From Xenorhabdus beddingii (GTDB taxonomy: Bacteria > Pseudomonadota > Gammaproteobacteria > Enterobacterales > Enterobacteriaceae), in contig NZ_MUBK01000004.1 of NCBI RefSeq assembly GCF_002127545.1, positions 141,930 to 205,929 of the forward strand: a stretch of 64,000 bases of DNA. Direction: 5' to 3'. A program made the translations under genes and the position numbers. Of this stretch, positions 36,063-47,814 are shown piece by piece (position 1 is the stretch's first letter; the number at the start of each line of letters is the position of its first letter). The notes beneath the pieces were generated by a model. It was not told the DNA's origin and ran no database searches. It saw nothing but the letters and a program-made list of their open reading frames with translations.

Positions 36063-38782
36063 GCCACCTCCCGCAGGTTATTGATTGATTTACCAGCCAG
36101 AACCGGTGGAATACCCGGCATTCCCAGCGGCAAACCAACTTGCCCCTGAGCCAGATTGCCGCTTAAGCGCACGGCCAAACGCAGTTGCTGCCCTTCACAA
36201 TCAAATGCCATCACCGCACCTTCTGTTACATTCAAATGCTCTGCATCTTGATGATTGATCATCACATACGGCTCTGGCATACGCTCCTGTATTACATCAG
36301 AACGCTGCGACAGTTCATCACTGCCGAACAAATGGAAATAAGGCGCAACCTGCCATTGATTTTTTTGTGCGGTGAAGGCGGCAGGAATAGTGTCAAAGTA
36401 GTTCAGCCCACCATCAACCGTTTCAATCAAACGAACCCCCGGATCACCGAAGCGCAGTTTGCCACCGACTTCAGCCTGGAATTTGTTCCATGCCTGTGGT
36501 GAGTTCCAGCCCGGCGCCCATGCAAATGGAATTTGCTGACGCGGTGCATATGGACTGTTGTTACCTTCCATAGAGAAAGCAAAGGCAGTATCGATATCCT
36601 GTGGCTGACGCTGCTCATGGACACTGACATCGGCCAACATAGCGGTGCGGCCACTGTAACGATGCGGTGAACGGGCCAGTTTCTGCCCACGAATGCGGAA
36701 GCTGGCATCCGGCGCGGCATTAACGATGTCTTTAAACTGCGGCATCGCTTTGACACAGGCTTCGATAACGTGGTCAAGTTGCGTCCAGTCAGTCTGGCAT
36801 TGGGTATAGGTGGTATACAGAGAGTGCATCCAGCGCCAGCTTTCCAGCATAACGATGGATTTGTCATAGAATGCCGGTTCGTAGACTTGGAAATAGCGCT
36901 GTGCGCGGCCTTCCTGATTCACCAACGTGCCGTCACTTTCAGCAAAACTGGCGGCCGACAGAATCAGATGCGCTTTATCCATAATCGCGGTGCGCTGGTG
37001 ATCAACGACGATCAGGTTTTTCAGGCTACCCAGTGCACTATCGATTTTATCCGCAGGGGCATGGCGATAGAGATCATTTTCCATCACAATGGCGGTATCT
37101 GAATCACCTTTACCGATACGCTGCAAAGCAACATCAAGCGGCTGCGCTTCCATCATCGCCAGACCCAAGCTATTGGCATAAGCGGCAACATAGGAAAGCC
37201 CAACATTGGCGCCTTTATCTTTCAGCGCCCATGCGATATTGGCAGCGGCCTGAATCAACGTATCACTCCCTGAATTGCTGCCACTGATAATCAAGGGTTT
37301 TTTCGCTTCGCGCAGGACCTGTGCAATGATGTCCACTTTGGCTTTCAGTTCATCCGGCAAGTCATTGACAGCAGGGGCAATACTGTTCAGGGCATGTGCC
37401 ACAGCAAAACCAAAGCGGGCCTGATCATCAACGGGGGCACGGTAATTCCACGCCGCAACATCATCCAGCCTGGTATCATCGACACTGGTCAGGAACAGAG
37501 GGTATTTGGCGTGCTGACCAATATTCATGACCGCCGCAATCTGCCAATCGGCAACTTTTTGGGCCGCTGCCATTTCACGGGCTTTGCCCTTCACCGCCTG
37601 ACGCACAGATAACGCCATACGAGCCGCCGTTTGAGTCAGATCTTCCCCTAACACCAGTACGGCGTCGTAATCTTCAATTTCACGCAGCGATGGCGTATAA
37701 ACCCCACCTTGCTGGAGAATTTCCAACATCATATCGAGGCGATGCTGTTCTTCCGCTGAGATACCGCTGTAAAAGTTTTCCGCCCCGACCAATTCACGCA
37801 AGGCAAAGTTACTTTCAATGCTGGCACGGGGTGAACCGATGCCAATCACATTTTTTGCCTGACGCAAAATATCTGCGCCCCCTTGCATAACCTGCTCGGC
37901 ATTCAGCGAGATCCATTGATCGCCACGCAATTGTTGTGGCTGACGAGGACGATCATCACGATTGACATAACCGTAGCCAAAACGCCCACGGTCACACATA
38001 AAATAGTGGTTAACGGTGCCGTTATAGCGGTTTTCAATTCGGCGCAATTCACCGTAGCGTTCACCGGGACTGGTGTTACAGCCAATGCTGCATTGCTGAC
38101 AGATGCTGGGGGCAAACTGCATGTCCCATTTACGGTTATAGCGCTCTGAATGCGTTTTGTCGGTAAATACCCCGGTCGGGCAAATTTCGACCAGGTTACC
38201 GGAAAACTCACTTTCCAGCGTGCCACTTTCAGGACGGCCAAAATAGACGTTGTCATGAGCACCATAAACGCCAAAATCTGTCCCGTCCGCATAATCTTTG
38301 TAGTAGCGGACACAACGATAACAGGCGATACAGCGGTTCATTTCATGGGCAACGAAAGGTCCCAGCTCCTGATTCTGGTGGGTACGTTTGGTAAAACGGT
38401 ATTTACGGAATGAATGCCCCGTCATGACCGTCATATCCTGCAAGTGGCAGTTTCCTCCCTCCTCACAGACCGGACAGTCATGGGGGTGGTTGGTCATTAG
38501 CCATTCAACCACACTGGCGCGGAATTGTTTTGCTTCTTCATCATCGATGGAGATATACGTGCCATCTGCCGCCGGTGTCATACAAGACATCACCAGACGA
38601 CCGCGCGTATCTTCCGCGTTCTGATATTGCTTTACCGCACACTGGCGGCAAGCGCCAACGCTTCCCAGTGCCGGATGCCAGCAAAAATAAGGTATATCAA
38701 GCCCCAATGAGAGGCAGGCTTGCAACAGGTTATCAGCCCCGTTTACATCATAATTTTTGCCGTCTACATGTATCGTAGCCAT
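36059..38782 (-). CDS. nuoG: NuoG: complex I 75-kDa Fe-S subunit
   Basis: About 907 residues starting [13 protein letters not shown] at 38782; an ATG 45 bases upstream is open but its 15 residues are not part of the family. N-terminal 2Fe-2S domain ([15 protein letters not shown]), His/Cys cluster region ([15 protein letters not shown]), 4Fe-4S motifs ([20 protein letters not shown]) and a long molybdopterin-oxidoreductase-like part without molybdenum. It carries electrons between NuoF and NuoI. Unusually, 166 bp separate it from nuoF. Confidence 0.97.
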   Translation of the reverse strand: MATIHVDGKNYDVNGADNLLQACLSLGLDIPYFCWHPALGSVGACRQCAVKQYQNAEDTRGRLVMSCMTPAADGTYISIDDEEAKQFRASVVEWLMTNHPHDCPVCEEGGNCHLQDMTVMTGHSFRKYRFTKRTHQNQELGPFVAHEMNRCIACYRCVRYYKDYADGTDFGVYGAHDNVYFGRPESGTLESEFSGNLVEICPTGVFTDKTHSERYNRKWDMQFAPSICQQCSIGCNTSPGERYGELRRIENRYNGTVNHYFMCDRGRFGYGYVNRDDRPRQPQQLRGDQWISLNAEQVMQGGADILRQAKNVIGIGSPRASIESNFALRELVGAENFYSGISAEEQHRLDMMLEILQQGGVYTPSLREIEDYDAVLVLGEDLTQTAARMALSVRQAVKGKAREMAAAQKVADWQIAAVMNIGQHAKYPLFLTSVDDTRLDDVAAWNYRAPVDDQARFGFAVAHALNSIAPAVNDLPDELKAKVDIIAQVLREAKKPLIISGSNSGSDTLIQAAANIAWALKDKGANVGLSYVAAYANSLGLAMMEAQPLDVALQRIGKGDSDTAIVMENDLYRHAPADKIDSALGSLKNLIVVDHQRTAIMDKAHLILSAASFAESDGTLVNQEGRAQRYFQVYEPAFYDKSIVMLESWRWMHSLYTTYTQCQTDWTQLDHVIEACVKAMPQFKDIVNAAPDASFRIRGQKLARSPHRYSGRTAMLADVSVHEQRQPQDIDTAFAFSMEGNNSPYAPRQQIPFAWAPGWNSPQAWNKFQAEVGGKLRFGDPGVRLIETVDGGLNYFDTIPAAFTAQKNQWQVAPYFHLFGSDELSQRSDVIQERMPEPYVMINHQDAEHLNVTEGAVMAFDCEGQQLRLAVRLSGNLAQGQVGLPLGMPGIPPVLAGKSINNLREVA

Positions 38783-38840
38783 AGTCAGCATGCTTCCCAA
38801 TGGCCTGCCGTGGCAGGCGTTAATCAAAATTCTGCTTTCG

Positions 38841-38916
38841 CACTGTTTTTACAAGCTATATTCGTTTCTACAAACCATATTCGTTTCTACAAACTTGTTC
38901 GTTTTTACAAACGATG
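38841..38916. repeat. 18-19 bp tandem repeats between nuoF and nuoG
   Basis: Three good copies of TTCGTTTCTACAAAC-type units (38861-38879, 38880-38897, 38898-38916) and a weaker one before them (38841-38860). They fill much of the 166-bp gap; neighbouring nuo genes are mostly spaced by under 20 bp. Confidence 0.88.
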
Positions 38917-38948
38917 CCCGCTCTTAAAACAATGCTTGCAAAACAACC

Positions 38949-40313
38949 TTACCAACGCTGCTTAAGCAGGTTTGGTTGAATACCCGCAATCAGGTTGATA
39001 TTGCCGTAATCTTTGGTGACGATGCCCGCTTCAAACTCTTCACGAAAGTATTTGATGGCACTTTGCAAAGGCTCTACGGCACCGGGTGCATGGGCACAGA
39101 AAGTTTTACCGGGGCCGAGGAAACGGCAGAGCTGTTCCAGTGTTTCGATATCACCCGGCTGGCCTTTGCCATTCTCAATGGCCCGGAGTATTTTGACACT
39201 CCACGGCAAACCATCACGACAAGGTGTGCACCAGCCACAAGATTCACGCGCGAAGAACTCTTCAAGATTGCGGGTCAGGGAAACCATGTTGATTTCATGA
39301 TCCACCGCCATCGCCAGCGCGGTTCCCAACCGGCTGCCGGCTTTGGCTATGCTTTCGAAATCCATGGGGAGATCAAGGTGATTTTCTGTCAGGAAGTCGG
39401 TTCCGGCGCCCCCCGGTTGCCAGGCTTTGAATTTCAGGCCATCACGCATACCACCTGCGTAATCTTCGAGAATTTCACGCGCCGTCGTACCAAAAGGCAG
39501 TTCCCAAAGACCCGGGTTTTTGACCCGGCCAGAGAAACCCATCAGTTTAGTGCCGGCATCTTTACTTTTGCCTTCACTCAGACCGATGTACCACGCTTTC
39601 CCGTGTTCCAGAATGGCGGGGACGTTACACAGGGTTTCGACGTTGTTGACACACGTTGGTTTACCCCAAACACCGGAGGTTGCAGGAAATGGCGGTTTTG
39701 AACGCGGGTTGGCACGGCGCCCTTCAAGGGAGTTAATCAATGCGGTTTCTTCTCCGCAGATATAACGTCCCGCACCGGTATGCACAAACAGTTCAAAATC
39801 AAAGCCACTGCCAAGGATATTCTTGCCAAGCAGACCTGCGGCTTTGGCTTCTTCAATCGCCCTGCGCAAATGAACAGCCGCCTCAATATATTCCCCCCGC
39901 AGGAAGATATAGCCACGATAGGCTTTCAAGGCGAATGCGCTGATTAACATTCCTTCCACCAGCAAATGAGGAAGTTGCTCCATCAGCAAGCGGTCTTTGT
40001 AAGTCCCCGGCTCCATCTCATCCGCATTGCACAGCAGATAGCGGATGTTCATGCTTTCGTCTTTGGGCATCAGGCTCCATTTCAAGCCTGTAGAGAACCC
40101 TGCACCGCCACGACCTTTTAAGCCGGCCTCTTTCACCAATGCGGTAATTTCATCCGGAGCCATGCCCTTCAGTGCTTTTTCGGCTCCGTTGTAACCATTT
40201 CGGCTGCGGTACTCATCCAGCCAGACAGGTTGTCGGTCATCACGCAACCGCCATGTCAGGGGATGAGTTTCCGCTGTGCGGATAATTTCTTTCACTCCTG
40301 AATGCGTTGTCAT
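38949..40313 (-). CDS. nuoF: NuoF: NADH-binding FMN subunit of complex I
   Basis: 454 residues. Binds NADH and FMN and starts electron transfer. FMN/NADH loop [17 protein letters not shown] and the glycine-rich [29 protein letters not shown]; 4Fe-4S N3 motif [12 protein letters not shown] with a distal Cys ([10 protein letters not shown]). It overlaps nuoE by 4 bp. Confidence 0.97.
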   Translation of the reverse strand: MTTHSGVKEIIRTAETHPLTWRLRDDRQPVWLDEYRSRNGYNGAEKALKGMAPDEITALVKEAGLKGRGGAGFSTGLKWSLMPKDESMNIRYLLCNADEMEPGTYKDRLLMEQLPHLLVEGMLISAFALKAYRGYIFLRGEYIEAAVHLRRAIEEAKAAGLLGKNILGSGFDFELFVHTGAGRYICGEETALINSLEGRRANPRSKPPFPATSGVWGKPTCVNNVETLCNVPAILEHGKAWYIGLSEGKSKDAGTKLMGFSGRVKNPGLWELPFGTTAREILEDYAGGMRDGLKFKAWQPGGAGTDFLTENHLDLPMDFESIAKAGSRLGTALAMAVDHEINMVSLTRNLEEFFARESCGWCTPCRDGLPWSVKILRAIENGKGQPGDIETLEQLCRFLGPGKTFCAHAPGAVEPLQSAIKYFREEFEAGIVTKDYGNINLIAGIQPNLLKQRW

Positions 40314-40855
40314 GGATACTGCTCCAGTAATTTTTCAATTTCTTCAGGTTTGACGTAACTGTGGGTGTCCTCATCAATCATCATGGCCGGTCCCTTGTCA
40401 CAATTCCCCAAACAGCAGGTTGGCAACAGCGTGAAACGCCCATCCGCCGTGGTTTGCCCCGGTCGAATGTTCAAATGCGATTCTATCGCTGCCTGAACCC
40501 CCTGATAGCCCGTGATGTGACACACCACACTGTCACAGTAGCGAATAATGTGGCGTCCTACCGGCTGACGGTAGATCTGGCTGTAAAACGTCGCCACACC
40601 TTCCACATCACTGGCAGGAATACCTAACACCTCAGCAATGGCATAAATGGCACCATCCGGCACCCAGCCACGATGTTTCTGCACAATTTTCAGTGCTTCA
40701 ATTGACGCAGCCCGCGGGTCTTCGTAGTGGTGTTTTTCCTGCTCAATGGCATCACGCTCTTCCGCACTCAGTACAAATTTACCCGCTGTCTGAGCGTCCG
40801 TTACGTTAACCACATCAAGGCGTGCTTGCTTGTTTGCGTTAAATTCACTTTGCAT
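40310..40855 (-). CDS. nuoE: NuoE: 24-kDa 2Fe-2S subunit of complex I
   Basis: 181 residues, thioredoxin-like fold with the 2Fe-2S N1a cysteines in [10 protein letters not shown] and [13 protein letters not shown]. Works as partner of NuoF. 2 bp after nuoCD. Confidence 0.97.
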   Translation of the reverse strand: MQSEFNANKQARLDVVNVTDAQTAGKFVLSAEERDAIEQEKHHYEDPRAASIEALKIVQKHRGWVPDGAIYAIAEVLGIPASDVEGVATFYSQIYRQPVGRHIIRYCDSVVCHITGYQGVQAAIESHLNIRPGQTTADGRFTLLPTCCLGNCDKGPAMMIDEDTHSYVKPEEIEKLLEQYP

Positions 40856-40857
40856 CG

Positions 40858-42657
40858 TTAGCGATCCACATCAGACATAACAAAATCGATACTACCCAGA
40901 TAAACGATAAGGTCAGAAACCAGACTGCCGCGGATCACCGATGGAATTTGCTGCAAATGCGCAAAACTGGGTGTGCGGATACGGGTACGGTAGCTCATGG
41001 TGCTACCATCGCTGGTGAGGTAATAGCTGTTGATACCCTTAGTCGCTTCGATCATCTGGAATGATTCATTGGCAGGCATGACCGGTCCCCATGACACTTG
41101 CAAGAAGTGGTTAATCATGGTTTCGATGTGCTGCAACGTGCGTTCTCTCGGCGGCGGCGTCGTCAATGGATGATCAGCCTTGAATGGGCCTTCTGGCATA
41201 TTTTTGCGGCACTGCTCAAGGATGCGCATACTCTGGCGGATTTCTTCCACTTTCAGCATCACGCGGTCATAACAGTCGCCGTTGTAGCCAGTCGGCACTT
41301 CAAAATCGAAGTTTTCATAACCGGAATAGGGACGCCATTTACGCACGTCAAAACTGATACCGGTTGCCCGCAGACCTGCGCCGGTGACTCCCCAGTCCAG
41401 AGCCTGTTTTGCATTGTAGGCAGCTACACCTACAGAACGCCCTTTCAATACGCTGTTTTTCAGCGCGGCCTTAACATAGGAGTTCAAACGTTTCGGCAAC
41501 CAGTCCAGCAAGTCACGCAGCAGTTTATCCCAGCCGCGTGGCAAATCATGGGCAACGCCACCGATACGGAACCATGCCGGATGCATCCGGAAGCCGGTAA
41601 TCGCCTCAACCACGTCGTAAACTTTTTGTCGGTCAGTAAAGGCAAAAAAGACCGGAGTCATTGCGCCAACGTCCTGGATGAATGTACTGATATAAAGCAG
41701 GTGGCTATTGATGCGGAACAGCTCAGATAACATGACACGAATGGTTTTCACACGATCCGGGACTTCAATCCCTGCCAGTTTCTCAACCGCCAGTACATAA
41801 GGCATTTCGTTGACACATCCCCCCAGATATTCAACCCGGTCGGTATAAGGAATATAACTGTGCCATGACTGACGCTCCCCCATTTTTTCTGCGCCGCGAT
41901 GGTGGTAGCCAATATCGGGAACACAATCGACGATCTCTTCACCATCAAGTTGCAGAACAATGCGGAATGCCCCGTGAGCGGAAGGATGGTTGGGGCCGAG
42001 GTTGAGGAACATGAAGTCCTCATTATCAGTACCCCGTTTCATGCCCCACTCTTCTGGTTTGAACGTCAGGGCTTCCATTTCCAGATCTTCTTTCTGCTTG
42101 GTCAGGATGAAAGGATCGAATTCCGTGGCACGCGCAGCGTATTCCTTGCGCAACGGATGTCCTTCCCATGTGGGGGGCATCAGGATGCGGCGCAAATTCG
42201 GATGACCATTAAATGTGATGCCAAACATTTCCCACGTTTCACGCTCATACCAATTGGCATTCGGGAAAATTGACGTCACCGTCGGGATATTCAGGTTCTG
42301 CTCAGTAAGCGCGACTTTCAACATAATGTCGCGGTTGCGCTCAATGGAAATCAAGTGATAAAACACCGAAAAATCGGCATCAGGTAACCCTTGCCGATGA
42401 GAACGCTGACGCTCATCCATGCCATGCAGGTCAAACAGCATGACATAAGGTTTAGGCAACTTTTTCAGGAATATCATTACGTCCAGTAACTTTTCCCGTT
42501 TAACCCACACAACGGGCATACCGGTACGAGTCGGCTGGACAGTAAAGGCATCCGGGCCAAAGTGACGATTAAGCTCGCCAACAACAGGATCATCAAGGTG
42601 ATCTCGTGTTTGCCAAGCGGGTCGGGCGCTTTCTTGCGCTATCTGATCTGTCATCAT
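40858..42657 (-). CDS. nuoC: NuoCD: fused 30/49-kDa subunit of complex I
   Basis: 599 residues, the fused NuoC-NuoD form known in enterobacteria. The NuoC part (residues to about 190) has [19 protein letters not shown]. The NuoD part has [20 protein letters not shown], the quinone-site motif [14 protein letters not shown] and the end [17 protein letters not shown]. Two ATGs stand together at the start. It lies 75 bp after nuoB. Confidence 0.97.
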   Translation of the reverse strand: MMTDQIAQESARPAWQTRDHLDDPVVGELNRHFGPDAFTVQPTRTGMPVVWVKREKLLDVMIFLKKLPKPYVMLFDLHGMDERQRSHRQGLPDADFSVFYHLISIERNRDIMLKVALTEQNLNIPTVTSIFPNANWYERETWEMFGITFNGHPNLRRILMPPTWEGHPLRKEYAARATEFDPFILTKQKEDLEMEALTFKPEEWGMKRGTDNEDFMFLNLGPNHPSAHGAFRIVLQLDGEEIVDCVPDIGYHHRGAEKMGERQSWHSYIPYTDRVEYLGGCVNEMPYVLAVEKLAGIEVPDRVKTIRVMLSELFRINSHLLYISTFIQDVGAMTPVFFAFTDRQKVYDVVEAITGFRMHPAWFRIGGVAHDLPRGWDKLLRDLLDWLPKRLNSYVKAALKNSVLKGRSVGVAAYNAKQALDWGVTGAGLRATGISFDVRKWRPYSGYENFDFEVPTGYNGDCYDRVMLKVEEIRQSMRILEQCRKNMPEGPFKADHPLTTPPPRERTLQHIETMINHFLQVSWGPVMPANESFQMIEATKGINSYYLTSDGSTMSYRTRIRTPSFAHLQQIPSVIRGSLVSDLIVYLGSIDFVMSDVDR

Positions 42658-42732
42658 TCTTCACCACAACGCTTGATCAGGGTTTTTGTGATCGCAACAC
42701 ATTGCTCTGGTTACGCCATAGGGCTAAAAGCC

Positions 42733-43407
42733 TTAAATTTCGTCTGGAGTACGCAGGTTTTTCACTGCGATACGTTCACCACGCTTCCGTTCTCTTTCTG
42801 ATTGCATATTTGCGCGGTAAACCCCCTGATCGCCAACAACCCATGATAACGGGCGGCGTTCTTTGCCTATGGACTCCTGCAATAACAGCAGTGCCTGCAT
42901 ATAGGCTTCCGGGCGGGGAGGACAGCCAGGAATGTAAACATCGACAGGAATAAACTTATCAACCCCTTGAACCACGGAGTAAATATCGTACATTCCCCCG
43001 GAGTTTGCACAGGCTCCCATTGAAATAACCCACTTTGGTTCCAGCATTTGATCGTAGAGACGTTGAATGACAGGGGCCATTTTGACGAAGCAGGTTCCGG
43101 AGATCACCATAAAGTCAGCCTGGCGGGGAGATGCCCGCAAGACTTCTGCACCAAAGCGGGCAACATCGTGGACTGCGGTAAACGATGTCACCATTTCCAC
43201 ATAGCAGCAAGAAAGCCCGAAGTTATAGGGCCACAGGGAATTTTTTCTTCCCCAGTTCACCATGTCATGCAGAGCATGTTCTAATTTGCCCATATAGACA
43301 CTACGGTGAACGTGCTGCTCCAGGGGGTCACTAACAATTTCCTGTTTTTGCAGGGGATAACGGTCATTCTCACCGTTCGGATCTATGCGGGTGAGCGTAT
43401 AATCCAT
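42733..43407 (-). CDS. nuoB: NuoB: PSST-type 4Fe-4S (N2) subunit of complex I
   Basis: 224 residues. Holds cluster N2, the last before quinone: tandem cysteines in GLSCCYVEM, then [10 protein letters not shown] and [11 protein letters not shown]. 16 bp after nuoA. Confidence 0.97.
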   Translation of the reverse strand: MDYTLTRIDPNGENDRYPLQKQEIVSDPLEQHVHRSVYMGKLEHALHDMVNWGRKNSLWPYNFGLSCCYVEMVTSFTAVHDVARFGAEVLRASPRQADFMVISGTCFVKMAPVIQRLYDQMLEPKWVISMGACANSGGMYDIYSVVQGVDKFIPVDVYIPGCPPRPEAYMQALLLLQESIGKERRPLSWVVGDQGVYRANMQSERERKRGERIAVKNLRTPDEI

Positions 43408-43423
43408 CTTTCATGCCTCGCTA

Positions 43424-43885
43424 TTACTGCATATGACTGTTGTTGGTATTGGTATTAATATTGGTATAAGTGTCAGCACTGGGTTTACTGACCTGACGTT
43501 TTGAACGCGCCGGTGTCCAATCCAACGCGCCAATGCGCGCCAGATAAACCAGACCTGCCAATAACACCAAAATGAAAATGCTTGCTTCGACAAAGCCCAA
43601 CCAACCGCTCTCTTTGATTGAGACGGCCCAGGCATATAAGTAAAGGGCTTCAACATCGAAGATGACAAAGAACATGGCAACCAGATAAAACTTCGCCGAC
43701 AGGCGCATACGGGCGCTGCCGACAGAATCGATACCTGATTCATAAGGTATGTGTTTTGCTCTGGCTTTCGCCCTGCCCCCCATGAAATACCCACCCAGTA
43801 ACATGAGTGCGCACAAACCAAGGGCACCGATTAGGAAAACCGCAAATGCCCAGTGATGGGCCAAAATTCCAGTGGATGTAGACAT
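43424..43885 (-). CDS. nuoA: NuoA: complex I membrane subunit, first gene of the operon
   Basis: 153 residues, three membrane helices (ND3 homologue). The long loop near the quinone site is kept ([18 protein letters not shown]) along with [13 protein letters not shown]. The C-terminal tail is unusual, low complexity with alternating Thr and Asn ([11 protein letters not shown]) coded by a short TTGGTAT-type repeat at 43440-43471. The 720 bp upstream hold the operon promoter. Confidence 0.97.
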   Translation of the reverse strand: MSTSTGILAHHWAFAVFLIGALGLCALMLLGGYFMGGRAKARAKHIPYESGIDSVGSARMRLSAKFYLVAMFFVIFDVEALYLYAWAVSIKESGWLGFVEASIFILVLLAGLVYLARIGALDWTPARSKRQVSKPSADTYTNINTNTNNSHMQ

Positions 43886-44605
43886 ACTCGTTGCTTACTC
43901 ATCAAAAGTGGTGTCAAGGTGTCTGCTCTTTTTGCCGGCAGTGTTGCACCACATCGATTCATGGGAAGGGATAACAACCAAATCTGAAACAGCGCTAATC
44001 AATCTCTTTTACCGCTTGAATCGTCTTGGTTTTTATTCCTCTCAACAATATTTTGCCACAAGGACAAAAAGTGTTTACCTATTTATTTACAAACTACAAA
44101 CCATTAATTAACAGATTGTGCTGACATACCGCTAAAACGAGTCAGTCGCGTAAAAAACCCTCTTCCTGACTTAGCTAGTCTAACCGATAACTCGACTTTA
44201 CTACACCATTATCGCAGGAAAAACCTGTCTTTCCAGTGTGCTTCTTAAGGTATTTTTATGATCAAGTGCACAATTTCGTTGAAAAACATTCAACACATGA
44301 ACGGAATTTATTCAAATCTTAATGGATTGTTTCTAAAAAGAACTATTTGACTGTGATAAGACAACTATTTCTAAAAACGGATTTATTTTATCAATTCAGA
44401 AAAATTAAATTTGTTAACACAGCAACATTCTTTTAACTAAAATTCGAAAGAGAGATAAAAATTGGTAGGGTATATTTCTTAAGGGAAATATCAGAAATGG
44501 GAATGAAAACCTAAGAGGATTATTAATAAGCAATTAGCAAACAGGCTAATATCTCCACAAATAAAATGGAAATATTAGCCTATAAAACACAGAATACTTA
44601 AATCG
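43886..44605. other. Promoter region of the nuo operon
   Basis: 720 bp between lrhA and nuoA, both on the minus strand. A long leader before nuoA is also known in E. coli, with several regulator sites. I see the lrhA terminator hairpin (44544-44580) and an inverted repeat ATATTTC/GAAATAT (44472-44491), but I cannot place -10/-35 boxes or Fnr/Arc sites with confidence. Confidence 0.55.
44544..44580 (-). terminator. Hairpin downstream of lrhA
   Basis: 9-bp stem GGCTAATAT / ATATTAGCC with an inner TCCA/TGGA pair, 26 bp after the lrhA stop. The T-run is weak, so termination may be partial. Confidence 0.5.
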
Positions 44606-45598
44606 TTATTCGTCTATATTTTCGACGGGGGTTTCATCGTCTGATTCAGTTGATTTAGTGATATCAATGGACTCAATAGATTCATCCACTTCATCAGGTT
44701 CATCAGATTCAACAGGCGTTACGGTATAAGGTGTTTTCTTATTTTCTATGGCATCAAAAACAGTCAGAACGGATTCATTTTGTTCATTACTGTTACGATA
44801 TAAGAAGAATTGAATTTCGGGTAAGCGTGGTAGCCCCTCACTTTCACCCAGAATTCTCAGGTCTGCATTATGCAATTCCAGAGGACGGGCTGTAATACCC
44901 ACTTCTGCATTTACCGCTGCGCGAACAGCAGACAGGGAAGCGGCTTCATACGCAATACGCCATGAAATGCCGGCCATATCAAGTGTATCCAGAGCAATCT
45001 GGCGGAATGGATTGGTTTCATCCATCACAACCAGCGGCACGGGTTCGTTTGTCTGTAATTGGAAATCCGGCGCGCAGTGCCATAAAACAGGCGAAGAACG
45101 CAGGATTGTTTTAGGGTGTTGATTAATTTTTGCTGTGGTTAATGCCAAATCAATCTCATGGTTATCCAACATGCTTTCGATAAACTGAGCACGTTTAATC
45201 CGCACATCGACCGCCACACGTGGATAGACAGAGGCAATACGGTTCAGTAAGAAAGGAAGAAGTGTATCAACCGCGTCATCTGACACGCCTATTCTCAATT
45301 CACCGTCTGCATCATTGTAAGTCAATGATGCGGTTGCATCGTCATTGGCACGAAGGATCTGGCGTGCGTAACCAAGAAGTTGAAGCCCGTGCTCGGTCAG
45401 AAGTTTATTGCGGCCGTGGCGAGCAAATAACTCTCTCCCCACGAGGTGTTCCAACCGCTGCATTTGCTGACTTACAGCTGACTGCGTTCTAGAAACAGCT
45501 GCTGCTGCTGCTGCAAAAGTATTTAAGTCAGCAACGGCAACAAAAGTTCTTAGCAGATCGAGATCGAGGTTTATTATCTGACGATTTGCATTTATCAT
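44606..45598 (-). CDS. lrhA: LrhA/HexA: LysR-type global regulator
   Basis: 330 residues. The LysR helix-turn-helix at about 10-70 (LRTFVAVADLNTFAAAAAAV and RTQSAVSQQMQRLE) is nearly identical to LrhA. An effector domain follows (LLPFLLNRIASVYPRVAVDVRI, AVNAEVGITARPLEL). Homologues repress motility in E. coli and control virulence, motility and secondary metabolism in Xenorhabdus and Photorhabdus (HexA). The last 40 residues form an extra acidic tail with repeated Glu, Asp and Ser (ESDEPDEVDESIESID), longer than in E. coli LrhA. It stands upstream of nuo, as in E. coli, and is divergent from alaA. Confidence 0.95.
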   Translation of the reverse strand: MINANRQIINLDLDLLRTFVAVADLNTFAAAAAAVSRTQSAVSQQMQRLEHLVGRELFARHGRNKLLTEHGLQLLGYARQILRANDDATASLTYNDADGELRIGVSDDAVDTLLPFLLNRIASVYPRVAVDVRIKRAQFIESMLDNHEIDLALTTAKINQHPKTILRSSPVLWHCAPDFQLQTNEPVPLVVMDETNPFRQIALDTLDMAGISWRIAYEAASLSAVRAAVNAEVGITARPLELHNADLRILGESEGLPRLPEIQFFLYRNSNEQNESVLTVFDAIENKKTPYTVTPVESDEPDEVDESIESIDITKSTESDDETPVENIDE

Positions 45599-46397
45599 TG
45601 TTTATTCATCACTTTTTTTTGATTTTAATTACTAACTAACCTGGTGTTTTTACTTCAGCAGTATCAAATAAAATAATACCGATTGTGACATTACTCTACT
45701 CTATTAAATAGGGCAAAGGTTTACTGCATTTTTTTCACTATTTAGAACATCATGGGTTTTATTTTCTCCTTTCTTAACAAATTTTATGCAATCCAAAAAA
45801 TAAATTAGATATAAAACCCTATTTACATCACATAATCCCTAATTTCCAGTACAAATATCTTTTTTCTGACTTGCTTCAAAGAATAACGTGACCTGAATTA
45901 GGAAAACTTAATACACCAAGATAATATAAGAATTTTTAATAGATTAACCTTTTTCATTGAATAGGCCCGAAAATGTTATGGTTAAAAACTCAAAAAAATT
46001 ATCAAAGTATCTGCGATAAAAACCTAAATTAACTTTACGTCAGCAAAGATAAATTATAAGAATACATTATACAAATCTTCTTACTTATATTGACAATTCG
46101 AGATTTCCTGACCCAATTCATTCAAAGTAACCACTGTCAAAATGTCATCCTCCGCACCCCAAGACAACTAAAAACACACCATAATACAGAATTTAACTCC
46201 AACTTAACATCAAAATCAAAAACAAAATACCAATAAAAGGCGTAATTTCAGAGAGCAAACTTATTCATTTATTCTTAACACAACCGTTTTAACCAAAGAT
46301 ATCAAAGCCCCTTCAAAAGATAGACTGAGAAGAGTACATTGAATACCACACTTTTTATGCCGGGTAGTATCCATTTCGCCAAGGGGTTAAGGCACCT
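45599..46397. other. Regulatory gap between lrhA and alaA
   Basis: 799 bp, AT-rich, between divergent genes; it must contain both promoters. No open frame, RNA gene or strong palindrome was recognised. Confidence 0.5.
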
Positions 46398-47612
46398 ATG
46401 TTTTCCATTAATAAATCCAGCAAATTAGATAATGTCTGTTATGACATCCGGGGGAATACCCTCAAAGAGGCCAAACGACTCGAAGAAGAAGGCAATAAGG
46501 TACTAAAGCTAAATATTGGCAATCCAGCCCCATTTGGCTTCGAAGCGCCTGATGAAATTTTAGTCGATGTCATCCGTAACCTGTCAACCGCCCAAGGTTA
46601 TTCCGATTCAAAAGGGTTATATTCTGCACGCAAGGCGATCGTGCAGCATTATCAGGCAAGAAACATGCTGGATATTACCGTTGAAGATATTTTCATTGGT
46701 AATGGTGTTTCTGAACTTATCGTCCAATCCATGCAGGCCCTGTTGAATACCGGGGACGAAATGCTGGTTCCTGCGCCGGATTACCCCCTTTGGACTGCCG
46801 CAGTATCACTTTCCAGCGGCAATGCCGTTCACTATCTGTGTGATGAACAACAGGGCTGGTTCCCTGATTTAGAGGATATCCGTCGTAAAATCACCCCGCG
46901 TACCCGTGGTATCGTTATTATTAACCCGAACAACCCAACCGGGGCGGTATATAGCAAAGAATTGTTACTGGAAATAGTGGAAATCGCCCGCCAGCACAAT
47001 CTGATTATTTTCGCCGATGAAATCTACGACAAAATTCTGTACGACGATGCCCAGCATCACTCCATTGCGGCATTGGCACCTGACCTCTTTACGGTCACCT
47101 TTAATGGTCTCTCCAAAACCTATCGCGTTGCCGGTTTTCGTCAGGGCTGGATGGTATTGAATGGCCCGAAAAAACAGGCCAAAGATTACATTGAAGGTTT
47201 GGAAATGCTGGCATCCATGCGTCTTTGCGCGAATGTCCCCATGCAGCACGCGATTCAAACCGCATTAGGTGGCTATCAGAGTATCAGTGAATTTATTTTT
47301 CCGGGGGGCAGGCTTTATGAACAGCGCAATCGCGCCTGGGAATTGATCAACCAAATCCCGGGGGTTTCCTGTGTGAAACCTATGGGCGCCCTCTATATGT
47401 TTCCCAAAATAGATACCAAACGTTTCAATATTCATGACGATCAAAAGATGGTGCTAGACCTTTTGCTACAGGAAAAAGTACTGCTGGTGCAAGGTACGGC
47501 ATTTAACTGGCCAGAACCCGACCATTTCCGCATTGTCACATTACCGCATGTCACTGATTTGCAAGTGGCGATTGAAAAATTTGCCCGTTTTATCGGTCAC
47601 TATCGGCAATAA
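46398..47612 (+). CDS. alaA: AlaA: glutamate-pyruvate aminotransferase
   Basis: 404 residues, class I/II aminotransferase making alanine from pyruvate with glutamate (formerly YfbQ). PLP-binding pieces: LNIGNPAPFGFEAPDE, NPNNPTGAVYS, FADEIYDKILYDD and the Schiff-base lysine in FNGLSKTYRVAGFRQGW. Its place next to lrhA is as in E. coli. It is followed by strong hairpins. Confidence 0.96.
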   Translation: MFSINKSSKLDNVCYDIRGNTLKEAKRLEEEGNKVLKLNIGNPAPFGFEAPDEILVDVIRNLSTAQGYSDSKGLYSARKAIVQHYQARNMLDITVEDIFIGNGVSELIVQSMQALLNTGDEMLVPAPDYPLWTAAVSLSSGNAVHYLCDEQQGWFPDLEDIRRKITPRTRGIVIINPNNPTGAVYSKELLLEIVEIARQHNLIIFADEIYDKILYDDAQHHSIAALAPDLFTVTFNGLSKTYRVAGFRQGWMVLNGPKKQAKDYIEGLEMLASMRLCANVPMQHAIQTALGGYQSISEFIFPGGRLYEQRNRAWELINQIPGVSCVKPMGALYMFPKIDTKRFNIHDDQKMVLDLLLQEKVLLVQGTAFNWPEPDHFRIVTLPHVTDLQVAIEKFARFIGHYRQ

Positions 47613-47615
47613 GCC

Positions 47616-47680
47616 TATATCCGTTATCTTTCAAGATGCAGCTTTGTTGGCTACGCTGCATCTTGAAACCCACGGGGTGT
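47616..47680. repeat. ERIC-derived remnant with a 12-bp hairpin
   Basis: Starts TATATCCGTTATCTTTCAAG, like the inverted ERIC end, and shares TTTGTTGGCTACGCT with it. It then diverges into a perfect 12-bp stem (47631-47642 with 47655-47666). It is only 4 bp after the alaA stop and could protect or end the transcript. Confidence 0.65.
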
Positions 47681-47694
47681 GATATCCATCATTC

Positions 47695-47752
47695 AGGGCT
47701 TATTCCTGTCATTATTAATAACCTAATGGGATAAGCCCTTAACAGGAATAAG
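47695..47752 (+). promoter_or_regulatory. Two competing stem structures downstream of alaA
   Basis: The segment AGGGCTTATTCCTGT (47695-47709) can pair either with ATAAGCCCT (47731-47739) or with ACAGGAATAAG (47742-47752). Such mutually exclusive pairing recalls an attenuator, but there is no clear T-run after it. It may be a terminator or a processed RNA end. Confidence 0.4.
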
Positions 47753-47814
47753 AACTTATTTCTTGCTTACCGCTATTTCCCTATAAATAAATTTTTCAAA
47801 AATAAATACGCCTA

